This document shows positions 36,401-45,599 of a stretch of 64,000 bases of DNA, piece by piece. Source of the DNA: Anaeramoeba flamelloides. Its lineage: Eukaryota > Metamonada > Anaeramoebidae. The notes beneath the pieces are model-generated. The model was not told the DNA's origin and ran no database searches. It saw nothing but the letters and a program-made list of their open reading frames with translations. A program made the position numbers and the translations under genes. Each line of letters opens with the position of its first letter. Position 1 is the first letter of the stretch. The stretch is from NCBI GenBank assembly GCA_027625915.1, contig JANTQA010000072.1, positions 1,550,001-1,614,000 on the forward strand, given 5' to 3'.

Positions 36401-36989
36401 GCATAACCCAATGGTTATTAAGAATCCTTGTGTCTAATATGCTTGGAATATAATTTATGGTTTTGTTATAGATTTTAAATAGCGGGATCCTTGAGATTTC
36501 TCTTCTTTTGATATTCCTTGTCTCTGAGTGTGGGCTAATGCCTTTTAAAAATGGTCGGTAGATCTCCGAAGAGTTTTTGTTTTTGAAATTGGTCATTGTC
36601 CTTATCTTTCCTTTTCCTTTTCCTTTTCTTGTTCCTTTTCTTGTTCTTTCTTTTTCATTTGCTTGGTGTTTTTTTTGGATATCAGTGTTCGGCGTATAAT
36701 TTTTTAGATTTTTCCTCTTTCTCGTTTTGTTTGGTGTTAGGAAATTATTATTGTCAAGCGTAGACAAAGATGAATTACTAATTGGTAGAACAGTGTTTCT
36801 ATCAATTTCAAATTCCAAATTGGGGAATTTAAACTCTTGTTCAAAATCAATTTCAAATTCTGGGTTGTTTGGATCATAATATTTCCGATCATTCCATTTA
36901 TAACTAACCCACTGGTTTGAAAACGAAGAAAATACTTTTTGAAAATAAGATTCTTGAAACAAACACTCTTTTCCAAAACTCAATTGGTT
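30450..36989 (-). CDS. DOCK-family Rho-GTPase exchange factor, zizimin (DOCK-C/D) type, main exon
   Basis: DOCK proteins activate Rac or Cdc42 through the DHR2 domain and bind membrane lipids through the C2-like DHR1 domain. This exon encodes about 2179 residues. Seen: an N-terminal DOCK-C/D segment (SLYDLKRKRKLTENFYFEF, TTAKSALFPI); DHR1 at about exon residues 540-690 (NLLYLYPLQLKYSSRS, HILFTLYSAKKKS, IGHAILPLIQNGK, LPIFTNLPKGS); helical repeats with low-complexity inserts (Asn-, Lys- and Asp-rich); and DHR2 in the last 450 residues (MVQIHIAAMISEYLY, FRIAFFGKNFGENNGVEYVY, FIFDTPYI, SPIELSIRILNERT and LPQVNEGIMRIANQFL). DHR2 is complete to the end. The frame has no ATG at its 5' end: it opens after an in-frame TAG that is also a splice acceptor (AATTAG, 36990), so a first exon is needed (37138-37290). 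Spliced length is about 2230 residues, normal for the family. Confidence 0.95.
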   Translation of the reverse strand, partial: NQLSFGKECLFQESYFQKVFSSFSNQWVSYKWNDRKYYDPNNPEFEIDFEQEFKFPNLEFEIDRNTVLPISNSSLSTLDNNNFLTPNKTRKRKNLKNYTPNTDIQKKHQANEKERTRKGTRKGKGKGKIRTMTNFKNKNSSEIYRPFLKGISPHSETRNIKRREISRIPLFKIYNKTINYIPSILDTRILNNHWVMPKMRKIVFKPLDLKLSLPKFEPFFCNCSLYDLKRKRKLTENFYFEFLTPQTKLLLSTNNRLNPTIETTAKSALFPIKELSANIWLIIRVEKILQNDYDTIIMPYLQSSSKKSSVDQMNSLRTSIAKAAKKYGSLLQPFCWTAFPISFDGKTVGRNASRDIEIKPLFRSKDMIRNKDIFEFLTGFKQITTTRRQKMVPGHLKVRLYEIDSINEINGVIVDENLDKIKLKQIKNTKAFQKQNSNVYFEKINSKNINYNKTKSTDNIKGMENQNEMEKQTKMGGGEEGKKQKEKGEKREEKKQKEMEKQKEMIDNKTKREETEIYEKNKCVEMKICKSFTKKSIINPNLDFSNLLYLYPLQLKYSSRSQKTLALKIQFKEDDESLTSKGTELIFGKVGQNKKVRSRFFNVQFQQKSPSLYDEIKLELPINLKKSDHILFTLYSAKKKSIQKKNNNNKSLMTLIGHAILPLIQNGKLLESNHTLPIFTNLPKGSNYLNSYYQMMDNLNKKNKKNYLKIQTKIYSTIYPQNKILQDFFQNSQLLNIHPQIDPKYILSVKELINIPIYLQIQYFEIILNVIFEIFIFGNLRIRLKTFKVFINFIYNIQEYKHNPTRYLNSTNKDKDKDKGKDKDKDKDKNKNKDWVNNMNKKFKKENLKKKILKPYLDFIFSYIGIREEGYFFEELLLLWINFFKKKISNEIMVEKILKISWFLFELIIKSIIIYLEKINKHKNGKNNNKNIPSSLVFSTQFIDLLKELIKLIQEQIQSLSTNNRIFAKKLNNLIGLVCKDLLNVLDPCPVYEIIYQYISTLNLSHVSRVVSYEFKFEFFKKLAGHEYFVQLNLPILDWKDIQNFENNIINFTNNSNNFTNNINISTDNNNKKNKNNSNINNTNTDNNIFDNNKRFITGKHFLIELFLFYSNQLFSQIELNNFSEAINYPILLIRELLNQHENNLKNKNKKLRTRISTLYFPLVITLIDKIEAIQQQPLEDRKNVFIIILFILKNLDRLYFKEWWIITNYKRKYCFFRLLIECINCFKYLGKKKLQKNEKKQSLKIKTDHLKQYMEKVYNSKDQKKFLGLNENKSDGDDEDDDENVNKNNDNKNVDDDQKNLKSSKSIDEITLSKYSKHKSMNGRVEKKSLKRSIYSKSQDIKKNIQIMNKEHSNFDNFNQIDNNNHKSGSGTRKHKAKSRRWKTIKKINTKESIPMDFFKNNMLEINNSNNKNKFDQNINGSNNIQNKHSKIDNINLNRLISTETSRIIIDLLFDMLNLFSDTLLKENVKEKNSILNQIFEIFILVFNTNQSDQFIILFLKNLRYFIHKFKIIIFKQNNHFLGDLCREIFFLIFYKEEKIRKLAITFLYLLIKIEYENSQNLDRIKINLIRALHKFVGNIQKYNSLNYSQASIYFECLFNTWKFQSIVDGKVYLPFKEAMFKLIENLNYIFQNIFSMNEFKEDSHETIDLLYHLSNQSFAAPNIRKDLLENIYNYNKIQKNYAEAGMVQIHIAAMISEYLYTIHKKKKKKKEMERVEMERVEMERERKEKKKIMNGDDNEDNENEDNDNEDNGDGNEKKKTKKRNGYKQNIFRYPKGSKAFITISKSTLIESYKYNKIMPNFDCLPLQDFNEKNLIRALQFAIINFQEAKLWEKQRDSYKILNLIFKKNNDFKNLIKSHQTLKTIYDKLIIENYFFQSERPLWQYFRIAFFGKNFGENNGVEYVYKIRPGLMISEVCNQMKQLYEKKYGVNKIKTVSYTKKIEMGSLKDDDLIIQIHMVRPHFSNKNADKRLFQFQKVNGMNTFIFDTPYIVKTDQKKKKGEEESVTQTFSLQSILKVKNKYPHMKTRQKIISHTCSKISPIELSIRILNERTRAIKTELTNVYNFERKLQQLLSGTLLPQVNEGIMRIANQFLTEPEKFLEEHITNLKAAFTRLMKTCSDAIYKLQIRLKDGDKNLINAIASGYTVTKQQLDSYLLGEAIKTDENVKVAILVNKIVD

Positions 36990-37137
36990 CTAATTTATTT
37001 TTTTCGAAGAGGGTGGTTGGGATCGGAGAAAAAAGGTTTTTTTTTTATTTTTTTAATTTATTATTTTATTCTTTATGAGGATGGATCTTGTTGCCTTAAA
37101 AAAATAGAAAAAGAAAAAGAAAAAAAAATTTTCAAAC
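36990..37137 (-). other. DOCK intron 1 (148 bp)
   Basis: Starts GTTTGA and ends AAATTAG, phase 0 on both sides. The donor departs from the GTAA seen in the other introns of this window. No other GT is available after the conserved exon 1 residues and before the frame stops. Confidence 0.65.
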
Positions 37138-37290
37138 AATTTCAGGAATTTTTGTTTTGCTTTCGCGTGGCTGTCTTACAACCTTAAATTTATTATTAGG
37201 AATCTTCAATGATTTGTAAAGCGGATCCCGTCTGATTTCAATGGAGTTGGAATTGGTTCCAAAGTCAAGCCTAAATTCTGGTTCTTTCAT
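37138..37290 (-). CDS. DOCK-family exchange factor, first exon
   Basis: Starts at the ATG at 37290 and encodes 51 residues, ending in phase 0. The stretch LKIPNNKFKVVRQPRESKT matches the N-terminal DOCK-C/D segment of human DOCK7 (FPPDDIEVVYSPRDCRT, recalled) in order and spacing. The next exon continues with FQESYFQKVFSSFSNQWVSY, where DOCK7 has CIRSYTEDWAIVIRKY. Base composition is clearly less AT-rich than the flanks. A GTAAGA inside the exon is a better-looking donor, but using it would remove the conserved VVRQPRES segment. Confidence 0.75.
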
Positions 37291-37978
37291 CGAAAGATTT
37301 TGTTTGTTTTCTTTTTTTTGTTCTTTGAATTTGTTTCAAAGAAAGGTTTTGCTCTAAAAAAAGAAAAATTAAAAAATGACCAATTAAAGATTATGCAGTG
37401 TGTTTCTATTTCAACTTTATCCTTCCTGATTTTTAATTAAAAAATGTTTCACCAACAATTTTCTTTGACTTTTGTTACGTTTATCATAAAATTCTACTTG
37501 TTTTTGGAAGATTTCCAATGTAATCTAATGCATTCATTTTCAGCAAATATTACATAAAGGCAGTTTGAAAGTAATTTTTTGGGAAGACGATTGTTCAATC
37601 CTTATCAATGAATTTTACAGGAAGAAAACTGTAGTATATTTTTTTCAAATAATAATCTAGATTTTATTTCTTAAAAGGGTTTAAGGAAAGAACTCAAATC
37701 TTGAAAGGGATTATATTTTGACAAACATTGTACCTATAAATCTTTTCATTTTCTTTGTAGTTGTGTTTCTCAAAAAAACTCTCTTTAATTAGATTATTTG
37801 AGCCTCAAAATAAAAAACGTTAAACAATTAAAAAAAATATTTTTTCGGTAATTTTGATACTAATGTCTATTTTATTCAAGTTTTTTTGTGCGAAATAATA
37901 ACAACCGAGGAAACGAAATCAAAAACTTTGAAAAAATTGGAATTAAAACCAAAGTTTTTCCTAACCAAAGTATTTAAT
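37291..37978. other. upstream region of the DOCK gene
   Basis: Probable promoter and 5' UTR. A TTTTTTTAG acceptor-like site about 65 bases before the start codon could mark a 5' UTR intron. No other feature is recognised. Confidence 0.4.
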
Positions 37979-38340
37979 TTAAGGGATTAGCTTCAACAAA
38001 GATTTCTCTATAATAAAGGTATTTTGTAATTGGGTTTAAATGTTATTAATAGCATACCATGACTCAAATAGCTCTAAAAAATCTATTAAAAATCTTATTA
38101 CATTTTTTACTAATCGATCACAATTAAAAAATTGATCTTTTTTGAGGAATTTTTTTTTTAATTCCTTTTCCAAAAATAAAAATAGAAACTCAAAATAAAG
38201 TATTCCAGTATTTAATAATTCCTATTCAGAACTTCCAAAAGAAACAATTTTTTTTTTTTTTTTAATTTCAAAGATAAACTCAATAATGTTCAATATAAAA
38301 CCCCAAAGACTGATTATTTTGTTTGCTTTTTACTATTTGT
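37979..38340 (+). mobile_element. partial copy of the 12.8-kb TTAA element
   Basis: Begins TTAAGGGATTAGCTTCAAC and aligns in reverse complement with 13211-13577: ATTTCTCTATAAT, GTAATTGGGT, AAATAGCTCTAAAAAATCTA, TTATTACATTTTTTACTAAT and GTTTGCTTTT. The right end is not identifiable. Sequence further on (38360-38560) has its own inverted pair around CAAAATTTTCATTCA and TGAATGAAAATTTTG. Confidence 0.75.
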
Positions 38341-38798
38341 TTCAAAATAAATGGATCAAAATTTTCATTCAGCTTTCCAAAAAAAGTAATTTAAAAATCA
38401 TCTAAAATTTCAAATTTTTAATTCTTAAAACCAGCTTAAATTATTAATTTACCTTTGAGAATTGAGGGCATTTATGATGATTTATTTTAATTGATTGGTA
38501 TGTGATTTTTTTAGAAAAGATGAATGAAAATTTTGATTTTTTTATTTTACAATTAGCAGTAGTTTGAATATTTTTTGAAATATCAAAAAAAATACCTTTG
38601 TTTTTTTAGAATTCTTGGTTTATTTCAAACTTCATGGTAATAATTTTTTATTTTACTCTAGACACACTTTTTAAATTATTTATGTAAATGTGATTATTTA
38701 TTTAAAAAGCAATGTATAAAAGTTGAAATGTTGTAATTGGATATAATTTTGGTCATTATCTAAGATTCTATGGATAAGAAAAAAAAACTCAAAATATT

Positions 38799-39093
38799 TT
38801 TATTCAAACAATTAATATATATATATCACGGGTTCCACTTTTAAGGCACAAATTTCAACGAAAATTAAGGCACAATAAAAAAATCAAATTAAGGTACAAA
38901 ATTCAAATTCTAGTAAAATAATTTGTAAAAAAAAATTCCAAAATATGTACTTTAATTTAAGATTTTTTGGGGACTTAAATTTCGTTGAAAGTTTGTACCT
39001 TAATTTGATTTTTTTATTGTGCCTTAATTTTCGTTGAAATTTGTGCCTTAAAAGTGGAACCCGTGATATATATATATTAATTGTTTGAATAAA
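38799..39093. repeat. perfect 102-bp inverted repeat (295-bp foldback element)
   Basis: Arms 38799-38900 and 38992-39093 are exact reverse complements, with a 91-bp spacer. The arms contain CACGGGTTCCACTTTTAAGG and two AAGGCACAA-type units, and extend outward through a (TA)n stretch into TTTATTCAAAC. A shorter, diverged relative lies at about 62952-63113. No coding potential. Confidence 0.93.
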
Positions 39094-40201
39094 CATAATA
39101 TAGTTTATATTTTATCAAGAATCCAATTAAACCTTATATACTCATTGATCAACTGTGGTGAAATGAGTTATTATATTATAAAGAATTTATTTTTTTCTGG
39201 GAATTTTTAGATATAAATATCTTGATCATTTTTTTTTGTAGTAATTTTTGGATTTGAAAAATTTTTTGGTCAGATTAATAAATAAAATTTTTAAAAAAAT
39301 CAAGCTAAAGAAAGAATTATTTTGTATCTAACAAATATAAAAAATTGAAAAATCAATTTTCATTAATATATTATTTAAAAATAATGAATTATTTCAAAAA
39401 TAAAAAAGACCAAAGGAAGAAAAAAAATTGAAATTATTTTATCGAATTACTATTGAAATTAAAAAAATAAGAATTTTTGAAATGTAACAATAGTCTAAGA
39501 AAAACTTCTGGTAAAATAATTACAATTAATTAAAAAAGGTGGAAAATTTAATTTTATCATTTGTTAAATCCATAGTAAAGGACAAATATATATATTCGAT
39601 TTTTTTTAAAAGTTTAGTTTTGTAAAGATTTTATTTTAAATATGAAGTCAAATAAATATTCACCTTCTTTATTGTAATTTGGTACAGAAAACAAAAGCAC
39701 AGCCTTTATTGATAAGTATTAATTTTATCAAAGATTTTTTATTCAAACTTAGATAATACTTATTTTCAAACATAATAATTCGTAAATATTAAACATAACT
39801 CACTTTCACAAATTATAATTTGCTTGAAATCATACATCAAAATAAATATATATTCTTTTATATCCAAGAATAACTGAGAATAAATATTATTAATAATCGA
39901 CTTTTAAAGTATTCTAAATATATAAAATCAGGGTATTTCAAAAATTAAAAACAATAGAACCAAAAAAAATTGAACTTTATTTTTTGAAGAGATCAATATT
40001 TGATATTTTTTATTACTTTTCCTCAACTGAAAAAGAGTCAACAAGGAGATTTTTTTGCTAATAATTATATTTATTTTAAAATACATTACATAGTCTCAAT
40101 TTTCTAAATGATAATATTTCTTTTCTCAGATAAATTTTTTTTCTTACTTAAGATCTTTTTCAATTTTACTTTGAAAAAAAAAAAAGAATAAGAAAAGGAA
40201 G
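39094..40201. other. AT-rich intergenic region
   Basis: No gene or clear repeat was recognised in this stretch, which lies 3' of the PX gene. Confidence 0.45.

Positions 40202-40267
<66 letters not shown>
40202..40267. repeat. 66-bp uninterrupted poly(A) run
   Basis: An A homopolymer of 66 bases, extended after one C by further A-rich sequence to about 40290. It may be an assembly-fragile site or the tail of a lost retroelement. Confidence 0.9.
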
Positions 40268-40268
<1 letters not shown>

Positions 40269-40666
40269 AAAAAAAAAAAAAGAAAAAGAAAAATTGGAAA
40301 AAATGATTCAAAATTTGAAAAATTAGAAAAAAATTATTTTGATCCCTAAATGGAATATTTTTTGTAAAGTATATTGGATAAAACGATACAAAACGATTTC
40401 AAAAAACATTATAAAGTAAGTCAACATTTTTTAAAAATAGTTTTTATTTTTTTTTTTACACTTATTATTCAATCCCAAATTTATTTTCTAAAAAAAATAT
40501 ATATGTATATATCTTTATAAATAAACAATAAACATTTAAAATTTAAATTCTTTTCGTTTGCTCTTTTTTTTGAAATCAATAATATTAATTTTAATAATTT
40601 AAAAAAAAAAAAATAAATAAAAGGAGAAATAAAAAATTTATTGATTAATAATTAAAATAAAAAAAA

Positions 40667-41098
40667 TTAAAATAGATTAGATTTTCCTGATACAAAATCA
40701 ATAACATTTGATACTAGGACAAGACCATCTGTTTCAGAAATTGAAAAGTCAGCAGGAAAAAAATTTAAATCAATGATTTTTATGTTTTTATTGCTATTAA
40801 AATTATTTTTTAATGTTAAAAGTGGTATATTATCTGACCAAGAAACTAATAAATGCGATCCATCTTGAACAGTTACTTGACTTCTTCCAGATTCCCCACA
40901 TTTAATCATTTCAACGTGATCTAATAAAAAGTCAGAAATGTGTTTTAAGTCTTCAGCATTTACAAATTTATGGATTTCTCCTAAAGTTATCTCATTTCCC
41001 GAAATCCATTCTCCATGTTTAGTTGGTAATGAATCTTGAATACCACCACTAATCCCATAATAGCTATTATTTGACCCATAACAAATAATTACCCCTCC
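40667..41098 (-). CDS. PX / ThuA-like protein, exon 2 (end of amidotransferase-like domain)
   Basis: This 143-codon exon opens straight after a GTATAG acceptor and lacks its own sensible start (the first in-frame Met is mid-domain). It begins GGVIICYGSN, which continues the fold left open by exon 1 at 45600, and includes GSHLLVSWSDNIPLLTLKN, IKIIDLNFFPADF and DGLVLVSNVIDFV. Domains of the ThuA/class I GATase-like type commonly end this way (a W-D-G-x-P-L strand, then a final FFP...D...L-NA-W strand and helix). Both sides of the junction are in phase 0. Length fits the missing C-terminal half of the domain. Confidence 0.75.
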   Translation of the reverse strand, partial: GGVIICYGSNNSYYGISGGIQDSLPTKHGEWISGNEITLGEIHKFVNAEDLKHISDFLLDHVEMIKCGESGRSQVTVQDGSHLLVSWSDNIPLLTLKNNFNSNKNIKIIDLNFFPADFSISETDGLVLVSNVIDFVSGKSNLF

Positions 41099-43189
41099 CT
41101 ATACAATTTTCAAAGAAGATATAAAAAGTAAAGAAAAAATGATGAGACAGTGATTAAAAATTTGTTTCTTAATATAGAATTTTTTTTTTTTTTTCAGCAG
41201 TTTAAAATTCTTTTTGTTTCATTTCAATTATAAATCTTTTTGCAAAAATTGTGCCACGCTAATTTTTTAATTTAGTACATTTCTTTTTTAATATTATATA
41301 ATATTATTCTGAATCGGTTTCACAAAAAACCGAATGTCTCAGAATATTATTGAATTTAATATCTTTTTTTATTTCTTTTTCAAAAAATTTGAGTAATTCA
41401 AAGAAAAATAGTGAATGATAAAATAATTAGTAAAATATAATTTCCCCATAAATCAATACTACTCTTAATTAATGCTTTGTGGTAAGTAAACATTTTCAAT
41501 GGAACAAGGAATAAAAACGAGAAATATATCATCATTTGCAACAATAATTATTTTAATCTTTTGATAAAAGATCGTAAACACTTTAATCAATATGAAAGAA
41601 TGGTATTGATAACATATCTGAAGAATTTGGATGTAAAATACCACCTTAAATGCAATTTATCAGTTAAATATAAACTCTTTCCTAAAATTTATGGCACATG
41701 AATTTGTTATTTAATAAAATTCTTTTCGTAATTATTTAATCTTATGAGGAATAAGAGTAAAAAATGCATTCAGTGTGCCTCTAATTATTATTTAAATTAA
41801 TATCTTTTGTTAAATTCAAAATTTTCATCATTCAAATAAAGTTACAAATTCAAAAAAAAAAATTATTTCCTGAATTTTTAATAGAGAAATCTTGATTTTC
41901 ATTTTTGTTTTTTGTTTTACAAAAAATAAATAAAAAATCTATTTTATTGAAATGGTTTATTCTGTAAAAACTTTCAGTTATATTTTATTTTTTTGTTCTA
42001 AATAACTGTTATAAATTTTGACGAATCCTTTTTGGTCTTTTCTGTTCATGATCTTTTCATATTCTTTTTCTTTATCATTTTTTGAAAATTGTGCTGATTT
42101 TTACAAAATAGATAAAATAAAAAAAGGGTAAATATGCGAAATATCTTTTAGGTTTAAACATTGTTATTTTGTTTAATTACCTAAGTAACTCTTATTTATT
42201 GTTTTTTCCAAATGTAATAGAACTTATTTATACACGGATACAATTAAACTCGATAAACCAACAACTTTTTCAACTTTTGGGAAATGTGTTATCATTTTTA
42301 AAATAGTTTATTTGTTTTTCGAATTAAATTTCCAGTCAAAAGATCTGATCCATTTTTTGTTTGCATTTTTTGATTTGAAAATAGAAAGAGAAAAATTTGC
42401 CAAACATTTTTCTTTGAATGAAATCTTATTTTTGATAATTTCTGAGAGTTTGTATGAATAAATAATATTGCAAATTTTTAATCTTATTTTAAAAATACCA
42501 GAAAAATAAATCAAATCTTGAATCCTTGAATCTGAAAAAAAATGATCATTTATTATATTCATAAATATTTATTAAATTTCTTGATATTTAAAAGATTAGG
42601 CAATATTCTTTTTCAAATCTTAAGAGTATATAAAACGAACTGTTATTATTTACAAAAAGTTATTTGATAATATTTTATTATTTTTTTTTTTTTATTTATT
42701 AGAATTATTAATTTAAAATTAGTTTTATTTGTTGGAAAATCTGAGAAAAAGTGAGAAATAAAAGTAAACCATATTGGTGCTTTTAATCTTTGGGTTATTT
42801 AATACATTTACTTCATTAATATTGGCTTATTAATTATTGATTAAAAATAATAGAATTAAAAATTATTTCTTTATGTTAATAAGTTGAATTTTCCTGGTTT
42901 TAAACAAATATTTTGTGGGAATATTTTTAATTTAATGGTATGGTTGTTTTTCTCTGATTTTTTTTTTCAACAAACAGAAAAAATTGATTTCGATTTCTGC
43001 GTCTAATAAAGAAATTATATTTTTTCCAAGTTTATAAGAATTATTGCAATTTTTTTTGAAAATAAGTAGATTTTTTATACTAAGATATTTTAAAAGACTT
43101 AGAGGTTTCATTTTTTAAGTATGTTTTTTTACACTTACTTTACAGGGAATAAGATTTCTTTCTTCTTCAACAAAAATAATTTTTTTTGA

Positions 43190-44330
43190 AAGAATTAGAA
43201 CATATGTCTTTCGCTACAATTTCAGTATTTTTTATTTTTTCGAATTTACAGTAATTGAAACCAAAAATATTATTGGCTCTTATGTGAATATTAAAAATTG
43301 AATGTGAATTATTGATCAATAAACTAATAAAATAAAAATAATTCAAAGATAATAAACTGAAACATTTTTTGTTTATTGTGAAAACATAATTAAAAATCCA
43401 TTAATTACAAATTGAATGAAGAGTTACTTATTGAAATTTGAATTTAACATGGTTAAAAAAGTTTAGACACTGGGTTTTTTGATCATAAAAAAATTATACA
43501 AAATAGATTTGTTTTGAAAAAACTAAATATCTTGAAATGAACTACAATTTTTCGAAAAATAAGAAGAAGGTATTTATTTTTTTTGGAATAATTTTTTTTG
43601 AAAACTCACTATTTACAATTTTAAATTTTAAAGGATAAAAAGTTATTTAGTTTAGAGTAAGATGGGAAAACTGTCTTTAATTGCTTTTTTTGAAGTAAAA
43701 TTTTTAATTAAAAAATTAAATCTTTAATAGGCATCGGGGATTTTGTACTCATTTTCATTAATGAGATTTGCTTTATGAGATTATTTATTAACAAGTGGGT
43801 TTTAAAAATTACAAACACACATCAGAAATAAAACCATTTGTAACTTGAATGATTGGTAGTGGTTAGATTTTATCTTTTTTTGGTAGAAGAAAATAACAAA
43901 AAAGAGAAATTTATTGACTCAACCGATAGAAAGCTTAGTTTAATTTACATTTAAGAATTTTTTTTTTTCGTGTTTTGATTGAATGTGTGTATTCCACTCA
44001 GTACAAAAAAAAGGGGGTTGTATTTAAAAAAAAAAAAATTCACTAAAAATTTCAATTTTTACAAAAAAATTAAATGGTTTTCTTTATTTATTTGAATTTC
44101 CCAAAAAACAAACAAATCAAACACTTTTGACTGATCTTTAAATTATTTTCATTTTAGTTATTAAAATATAATAAAACGTTGAAAATATTTTTATATTTTT
44201 TTTTCAATTTTTAGCAAAAGATTATCGGGGTTTGTTGAACCAAAATCGTGAATCAAGAGCTGGTTTTAACAATATTCTAATCAAATTTAGATATTTATAT
44301 CCATTAAAGCAAATTCTTACTAAAAAACAT
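43190..44330 (+). repeat. dispersed 1.1-kb repeat, copy A
   Basis: Aligns colinearly with 50430-51545 through long near-identical blocks, for example GAATGAAGAGTTACTTATTG, TACAATTTTTCGAAAAATAA and AAAGATTATCGGGGTTTGTT. Two blocks look like plus-strand exons preceded by TAG: one reading IGDFVLIFINEI, the other KDYRGLLNQNRESRAGFNN. Function unknown. Confidence 0.8.
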
Positions 44331-44939
44331 TATCCCCGCACTACAAGGAAAATCTAAACACCGAAAATTAAAGTTAGACAAAACTATAAATTGGATTTCA
44401 GTTATACTTCTTTTATAAATTATTTTTTCAAAGATATCTAATTTTATGTAATAAAAAAAAGATAGCTTTTAAACTCATGAAAATCCGAATACCCCCCTTT
44501 TCAAAAATACCGACTATTGAAAAAAACACCTATTTTTGGTGTATTTTTTTTTTAATGAAAAAAGTTGAAATGAATTAATTTTTGATTGAACATTAAGATT
44601 GAAAAAAGAATAAATGTTAAAGTAATTTGCAGAAAACAATTGGGAATATATATAAAAATTCAAACATTGAAAAAAATAAAATGATAAAAAATATTCCAAA
44701 AAACAGATAAAAAATCAGATTTTCAATTTAATTTAGCGATATCTTTTGATTGAAATATTTTGTGCAATTTTCAAATTGAAAAATATGATTCTTTTTAGAC
44801 TATTAAAAAAATATTTGAAAATTTATATCTCTACTAAGTCAAATAAATAATTCAAAAATTTTACAATTAAAAATGAAAAAAATATTACTGAAAAATTTCA
44901 TTTTTTTTTCAATTCCCATTAATATCTATTAAAGTGATA

Positions 44940-45260
44940 AACCTTTTTGAAAATTGTTATGTTTAATAATGTTTATTATATGAATGTATTTCAAAAATAC
45001 AAAATTTAATGATTTTTTTGAAAAATCATTTTCCTTGTCATGTCGTATATTAAGGCATATGTTGAATTTTGAACTTGTTCAATAAATAAATAGAACTTTT
45101 AAAAACAATACTTCATTGCTGAAAAGAGTCTTAAAAGTAAGTGTGGTTTTATAAAATCAGATTTTTACTTCATTTTTTCAATTTCAAGATGTGGATAAAA
45201 TTTTTTTGGAATTTGCCATTAGATTTTTTGGAATATTTTTTTAGTTTACTAGTCCCTGAA
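44940..45260 (-). mobile_element. partial third copy of the 1.2-kb TTAA element
   Basis: Read on the minus strand it begins GGGACTAGTAAACTAAAAAA and matches 20746 onward: ATCTTGAAATTGAAAAA, TTTTAA-ACT-TTTTCAG-AATGAA and TATTGTTTTTAAAAG. The flanking tetramer is TTCA rather than TTAA. Similarity is lost below about 44.94 kb. Confidence 0.75.
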
Positions 45261-45599
45261 CTCAGTTGAGCAATGTTTCATGAATTTAAATACCAAGTTA
45301 TCTAATAAATCACTTTTTCGAAATTAAAAGGGGTATTAATTGATTTGGAATTTTTTGAAGGAAAGAAAGGGAAAACAATCGGCCATTGAAAAAAGAAAAA
45401 AAAGATAAACAAAAATGAGTATCAATAAATATTTTCCCAAAACCTCTCTTGAGAGAAAATTGAAAAGAATTACAATTTGAAATATTATATTACTTTAAGA
45501 TTGTTCGGCTAATTATGGGAAACAGTTTCAAAAGGGAAGAATTTCTTTTTAAAAAAAAAGAGAAAAAAAAAAAAAAAAAATGAAGATCTTTTTACTTAC

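Larger units (their letters stand above)
41099..45599 (-). other. 4.5-kb intron of the PX / ThuA-like gene
   Basis: Starts GTAAGT (45599) and ends GTATAG (41099). It contains a partial minus-strand copy of the 1.2-kb TTAA element (44940-45260), one copy of a 1.1-kb dispersed repeat (about 43190-44330) and a small hairpin around TCGGTTTCACAAAAAACCGA near 41315. The open frame at 42308-42562 has no domain and is not needed for the splice. Its size compared with 111-744 bp in other introns fits growth by insertion. Confidence 0.7.

Noticed and set aside
42308-42562. 84-codon frame inside the PX gene intron, considered as a middle exon
   Set aside because: The outer exons already join in phase and complete the domain without it, and it shows no domain.
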